Assembly: GCF_000421225.1 (NCBI RefSeq)
Contig: NZ_ATWL01000005.1
Span: 1-64,000 of the forward strand
DNA length: 64,000 nucleotides
Reading direction: 5' to 3'
From: Ruania albidiflava DSM 18029
GTDB lineage: Bacteria > Actinomycetota > Actinomycetes > Actinomycetales > Beutenbergiaceae
Positions 60,497 through 64,000 of this stretch are shown piece by piece. The position numbers were made by a program, and so were the translations under genes. Position 1 is the stretch's first letter. Each line of letters begins with the position of its first letter. A model generated the notes under the pieces. The model searched no databases and was not told the DNA's origin. It saw nothing but the letters and a program-made list of their open reading frames with translations.

Positions 60497-61984
60497 CTAC
60501 AGGTCGCCGAGCAGCAGCCAGCCGGCCTCGGTCCTGACCATCGGCACATCGCCCCAGAACGTGACCGGGGCCGGATCGGTGCACTCGCCCAGCCGGTGCT
60601 CGGTGATCGCCATCGTGCTCACCGCCAGTGCCCGCACCCGGCACTCGGTGCGCCCGAACGGTCGCTCCAGCACGTCGGTGTACAGCAGCACGCCGTCCTC
60701 GCCGCCGTAGAACGCGTCCGGGCGGTCGCTGCCGCCCAGCTCCGGCGGCACCGCCTGCACCTGCCCGGCGGCCAGGTCCAGCACGGCGAAGTAGCCGGAG
60801 TCGGTGACGGCGGTGGTCACCGCGTAGTGCGCGCCGACCAGGATGTCTTCGGTGCTGGCAGGTACCGCCCGCACCGGGTAGTCGACGATCTCGCCGGTGC
60901 GCAGGTCCAGGGCGGCACCGGCGTGGTCCAGCAGCACCCGCTCCCCCGCGGTGAGCACCGCTCCGGACAGGTGGGCATCCAGCCCCCTCAGGTCCGGGGC
61001 GTCACCGTCCACCTCGGTACGCCAGAGCTGCTGGCCGGTGGTGTCGTGACCGGTCACCTGGTAGCTGTCCGCCTGGTCGTGGACGAGCACCACCTGGTCG
61101 GCCAGCACCATGACTCGACCGGCAGCGGCGACCGGCAGCTGCGCGAGCCGTGCCCCGGTGGTCGGGTCGAGCAGCTGCGCACCCCGCTCGGGACCGTCGT
61201 CGGTGACCTCGCGCAGGGCGAGCAGCGGAAGGTCCGCCACCTCGACGTAGGCGCCCCAGCGGAACCCGTCGGAGCCGGTGGCGACCATCGGCACCCCCGC
61301 CGTGGGCAGCACCCCCTCCTCGGTCCAGAGCACCTCCCCGGTGCGGGCGTCCAGGCCACGGACCGTGCCCGGGCCCAGCTCGTCCATCATCTGCTCCGGT
61401 GTGGCCACCACCAGCACACCGGCGTGGTGGCCGAGCACCTGACCGGTCACCTCCGAGCGCCACAGCTGTGCCCCGGTGGTCAGGTCCACCGCCCCCAGCG
61501 TGGGCCAGCCGTCCACCCGGTTGGGTGCGCGCAGGTCCCCGACGATCACCAGCTCGTCGAGCACCAGCGGCAGCGGGAAGGAGCTGTCGGTGGGCTCGGC
61601 GGCCTCCTCGGTGAGCGTCCAGAGCTGCTGTCCGTCACTGCGCGACCAAGCGGTCAGGGTGCTCTCACCCCGGTCCTGCTCCAGGGTCACCAGTGCCTCG
61701 TCGGAGACGCTCACCCGCACATCACCGGTAGCCAGCTGCGGTCCGGCGTCGGACTGGGGGACCAGCAACGTGGGCACCGCCGCGAGCGCCACCACCAGCA
61801 CGAGCACCACCGGGTACAGCCACCGGCTCCACCGCGCCGCAGCGACCAGCCCCGCCAGGCCGACCAGCACAGCACCGAGGTACCACGGCACCACACCGTG
61901 CAGCCAGCCGACCACCAGACCGGCCACGCCGAGCAGCCCGAGCACCGGTACCGGCCACGGGAAGGGGTGTTCAGCCGCGGGCAT
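60497..61984 (-). CDS. membrane-anchored PQQ-like beta-propeller protein
   Basis: A 495-residue protein with three hydrophobic segments in the first ~75 residues, then an extracytoplasmic eight-bladed-type propeller of PQQ repeats: TAWSRSDGQQLWTLTEE, GAVDLTTGAQLWRSEVTGQ, RGLDARTGEVLWTEEG, TGHDTTGQQLWRTEVDG. No PQQ-enzyme catalytic residues are evident, so it is more likely a scaffold or sensor (BamB-like fold) than a dehydrogenase. ATG 61984 overlaps the lpdA-type stop by 14 bases, implying an operon with it. Confidence 0.85.
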   Translation of the reverse strand: MPAAEHPFPWPVPVLGLLGVAGLVVGWLHGVVPWYLGAVLVGLAGLVAAARWSRWLYPVVLVLVVALAAVPTLLVPQSDAGPQLATGDVRVSVSDEALVTLEQDRGESTLTAWSRSDGQQLWTLTEEAAEPTDSSFPLPLVLDELVIVGDLRAPNRVDGWPTLGAVDLTTGAQLWRSEVTGQVLGHHAGVLVVATPEQMMDELGPGTVRGLDARTGEVLWTEEGVLPTAGVPMVATGSDGFRWGAYVEVADLPLLALREVTDDGPERGAQLLDPTTGARLAQLPVAAAGRVMVLADQVVLVHDQADSYQVTGHDTTGQQLWRTEVDGDAPDLRGLDAHLSGAVLTAGERVLLDHAGAALDLRTGEIVDYPVRAVPASTEDILVGAHYAVTTAVTDSGYFAVLDLAAGQVQAVPPELGGSDRPDAFYGGEDGVLLYTDVLERPFGRTECRVRALAVSTMAITEHRLGECTDPAPVTFWGDVPMVRTEAGWLLLGDL

Positions 61985-63440
61985 CGTGCAGCAACCGGGA
62001 GGCTTCGGCGATCGACCCGGACAGCGACGGGTACACGGTGAACGCGTTCGACACCTGGTCCACGGTCAGCCGGTTGCTGATCGCCAGGGTGATCGGGAAG
62101 ATCAGCTCGCTGGCGCGCGGGGCCACCACCACCCCACCGAGCACCACCCCGGAGGCGCGGTGGGAGAACAGCTTGATGAACCCCTCCCGGATGCCGAGCA
62201 TCTTCGCCCGCGGGTTCCGCGCCAGCGGCAGGGTGACGACCTCACCGCGCACCTCCCCGGAGGTGATCTGTTGCTCCGAGATGCCCACTGTGGCGATCTC
62301 CGGGGCGGTGAACACGTTCGCCGACACCTGGCTCAGGTCCAGCGGGGCGACCGCGTCACCCAGGGCGTGCCACATCGCGATCCGGCCCTGCATCGCGGCC
62401 ACGGAGGCGAGTGCGTGCACCCCGGTGCAGTCGCCGGCGGCGTACACCCCGCGCACGGTGGTGCGGGAGACCCGGTCGGTGTGGATGTGCCCGGACTCCG
62501 TGGTGGCCACCCCGGCCTCGGCCAGGCCGAGGTCCTCGGTGTTCGGCACCCCACCGACCGCGATCAGGCAGTGCGAGCCGGTGACCACCCGCCCGTCGGT
62601 GAGCTCGACCTCCACCCCGGTCTCGGTGCGGCGGGCCGCTGCCGCCCGGGAGCGGGAGAGCACCTGCATGCCGCGGCGCTTGAACACTGCTTCGATCAGG
62701 TCGGCGGCGTCGGAGTCCTCCCCGGGCAGCACCCGGTCCCGGCTGGAGACCAGCACGACCTCGGCACCCAGGCCGCGGTAGGCGCCGGCGAACTCCGCCC
62801 CGGTCACCCCGGATCCGACCACGATCAGACGTTCCGGGATCTCGGTCAGCTCATACAGCTGGGTCCAGTTCAGGATGCGTTCACCGTCCGGCTGGGCGGT
62901 GGGGATCACCCGCGGGCGGGCGCCGGTGGCCAGCAGCACCACGTCCGCGTCCAGCGTCAGCTGCTGGCCGTCAGCGGTCTGCACGGCCACCTGCGCGGGG
63001 CTGGCCAGCCGGCCGGTGCCGTCGATCACCTGCACCCCTTCGCGCTCCAGCTTGGCATGGATGTCCCGGCTCTGCGCCCGGGCCAGGCGCAGCACCCGCG
63101 CGTCGACCGTGGCGAAGTCGGCCTCGAAGGAGGCGTCGGACTCCCCACGGGGCCGGATGCCCAGGTCGCCGGCGCTCTCCGTGAGCGTCATCCACTCGGC
63201 GGTGGCGATCAGCGTCTTGGACGGCACCACATCGGTGAGCACCGCGGAGCCGCCCACGCCTTGCCGCTCCACCACAGTGACGGCGGCACCGAGCTGGGCG
63301 GCGACCAGAGCGGCTTCGTACCCGCCGGGCCCGCCGCCGATGATCACCACGCGGGAGCCGCCGCGGGTGCTGGAAGCGCCGACGGTCGTGTGCTGGTCTG
63401 CGGTCACCGGAACTGAAGGAGTGCTGGTCACGGCTGCCAT
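61971..63440 (-). CDS. lpdA: NAD(P)H-quinone dehydrogenase (LpdA-type flavoprotein)
   Basis: A 489-residue flavoprotein disulfide-reductase homologue. FAD motif VVIIGGGPGGYEAALVAAQLGA and NAD(P)H motif LIVVGSGVTGAEFAGAYRGLG are present, but the redox-active CxxxxC is absent (VGGSAVLTDVVPSKT), as in M. tuberculosis LpdA (Rv3303c), a quinone reductase. GVYAAGDCTGVHALASVAA and the C-terminal dimer interface are normal. The first ~25 residues are a variable extension. ATG 63440; divergent from the purine nucleoside phosphorylase gene, as in mycobacteria. Confidence 0.92.
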   Translation of the reverse strand: MAAVTSTPSVPVTADQHTTVGASSTRGGSRVVIIGGGPGGYEAALVAAQLGAAVTVVERQGVGGSAVLTDVVPSKTLIATAEWMTLTESAGDLGIRPRGESDASFEADFATVDARVLRLARAQSRDIHAKLEREGVQVIDGTGRLASPAQVAVQTADGQQLTLDADVVLLATGARPRVIPTAQPDGERILNWTQLYELTEIPERLIVVGSGVTGAEFAGAYRGLGAEVVLVSSRDRVLPGEDSDAADLIEAVFKRRGMQVLSRSRAAAARRTETGVEVELTDGRVVTGSHCLIAVGGVPNTEDLGLAEAGVATTESGHIHTDRVSRTTVRGVYAAGDCTGVHALASVAAMQGRIAMWHALGDAVAPLDLSQVSANVFTAPEIATVGISEQQITSGEVRGEVVTLPLARNPRAKMLGIREGFIKLFSHRASGVVLGGVVVAPRASELIFPITLAISNRLTVDQVSNAFTVYPSLSGSIAEASRLLHDARG

Positions 63441-63477
63441 TGTGCCGGTCCCGTCCACATCGCAGCGAGTCCAGAGG

Positions 63478-63483
63478 TAGGTT
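63478..63483 (+). promoter_or_regulatory. -10 element (TAGGTT) of leaderless purine nucleoside phosphorylase gene
   Basis: TAGGTT ends 7 bases before GTG 63491. Confidence 0.55.
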
Positions 63484-63490
63484 CGCGGGT

Positions 63491-64000
63491 GTGAACACAT
63501 TGCTCGATGCTCCTGCTGACCCGTTCGACGCTGCCCGCGCGGCCGCCGCGACCATCGCAGAGCGCACCGGTGTGCCCCGGCACGACATCGCCCTGGTGCT
63601 CGGCTCCGGCTGGGGTGGGGCGGCCGACCTGCTCGGTGAGCAGGTGGGGCAGCTACCCGCCGACGATGTGCCCGGGTTCAGTGCCTCCGGTGTTCCTGGT
63701 CATGCGGGTACGCTCCGGTCGATCCGGATCGAGGTCGACGGCGGAGCTCGCCATGCGCTGATCATCGGCGCCCGGACGCACTACTACGAGGGCAAGGGCG
63801 TGCGCGCGGTCGCGCACGGGGTGCGCACCGCTGCCGCTGCCGGCGCCGGGGTCGTGGTGCTCACCAACGGCTGCGGCGGGCTGCGCACCGAGTGGCCGGC
63901 CGGCACACCGGTGCTGATCGGCGACCACCTCAACCTCACCGGCACCTCCCCGCTGGAGGGGGCCACGTTCGTGGACCTGACCGACCTGTACTCACCGCGG
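63491..64000 (+). CDS. punA: purine-nucleoside phosphorylase (3' part beyond window)
   Basis: The first 170 residues of a trimeric PNP of the PNP/MTAP family, which splits purine nucleosides with phosphate. Seen: IALVLGSGWGGAADLL, the phosphate-site loop VPGHAGTLRSI, ARTHYYEGKGVRAVAHGVRTAAAAG, VVLTNGCGGLR and GDHLNLTGTSPL. The frame is open to the window edge. GTG 63491 follows TAGGTT by 7 bases and has no ribosome site, so the mRNA is probably leaderless. Confidence 0.94.
   Translation, partial: MNTLLDAPADPFDAARAAAATIAERTGVPRHDIALVLGSGWGGAADLLGEQVGQLPADDVPGFSASGVPGHAGTLRSIRIEVDGGARHALIIGARTHYYEGKGVRAVAHGVRTAAAAGAGVVVLTNGCGGLRTEWPAGTPVLIGDHLNLTGTSPLEGATFVDLTDLYSPR

Overview
The window is a very GC-rich stretch of an actinobacterial chromosome. 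Lineage markers are a mycothione reductase, a mycoredoxin, a WhiB7-type regulator, the AdnAB helicase-nuclease and several actinobacteria-restricted families (UPF0182, PPA1309, DUF2342, DUF3107, DUF3117, DUF3152). Gene content and order suggest a Micrococcales relative (Cellulomonas/Georgenia/Ruania-like), but the genus is inference. Everything looks chromosomal and vertically inherited. I see no phage, IS gene, CRISPR array or rRNA, and one tRNA (initiator tRNA-fMet).

Layout. 0.2-6.6 kb: an EcsC-like protein, then thyA-folA running by overlaps into a DUF4129 / membrane protein / MoxR ATPase / DUF58 / membrane protein cluster. 6.8-11.1 kb: alditol oxidase, a DUF4956 membrane protein with a VTC-like polyphosphate polymerase domain protein, and a membrane-tethered HNH nuclease with an excalibur domain. 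11.1-13.5 kb, minus strand: a small glycine-rich membrane protein, a MerR-TipAS regulator, and an AraC regulator with a VOC protein. 13.6-17.2 kb: a nitric-oxide-type module (DUF2249, hypothetical, MIP18/DUF59, NnrS-like) followed by mycothione reductase. 17.3 kb: initiator tRNA with promoter and hairpin.

17.5-44.3 kb corresponds closely to the M. tuberculosis Rv3193c-Rv3211 neighbourhood as I remember it: UPF0182, PPA1309, Lon-like PDZ protease, DUF2342, YgjP-like metallopeptidase, ThiF/TOMM-like protein, WhiB7 with a full attenuator leader, UvrD2, mycoredoxin, NudC, a phosphotransferase, a SoxR-controlled ABC exporter, a nitroreductase, AdnB-AdnA, a DUF3152 metalloprotease, DUF3107 and a DEAD-box helicase. 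44.4-49.4 kb holds MarC, a PHP phosphoesterase, aminopeptidase P, a DUF2079 membrane protein and a GspM-like stress protein. 49.5-60.5 kb corresponds to the Rv1202-Rv1232c block: MgtE-N/CBS protein, DUF1003, Mrp, TatB, HtrA, anti-sigma factor, SigE-like ECF sigma, O-methyltransferase, cardiolipin synthase, DUF3117, a LOG-family protein and DapE. The right edge holds a PQQ-propeller protein, an LpdA-type quinone reductase and a truncated purine nucleoside phosphorylase.

How the genes work together. The dominant themes are thiol/redox homeostasis (mycothione reductase, mycoredoxin, SoxR, NudC, LpdA, NO module), DNA repair (UvrD2, AdnAB) and envelope or antibiotic stress (WhiB7, SigE-RseA-HtrA, the MoxR cluster). 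A genome-wide style point is visible: about a dozen genes have a TANNNT -10 element ending only 5-8 bases before the start codon, which predicts leaderless mRNAs. The most unusual single-gene feature is the SAM-dependent O-methyltransferase at 56 kb. It has a good ribosome binding site but no canonical start codon at the conserved N-terminus, and an ATC triplet sits where the start should be.
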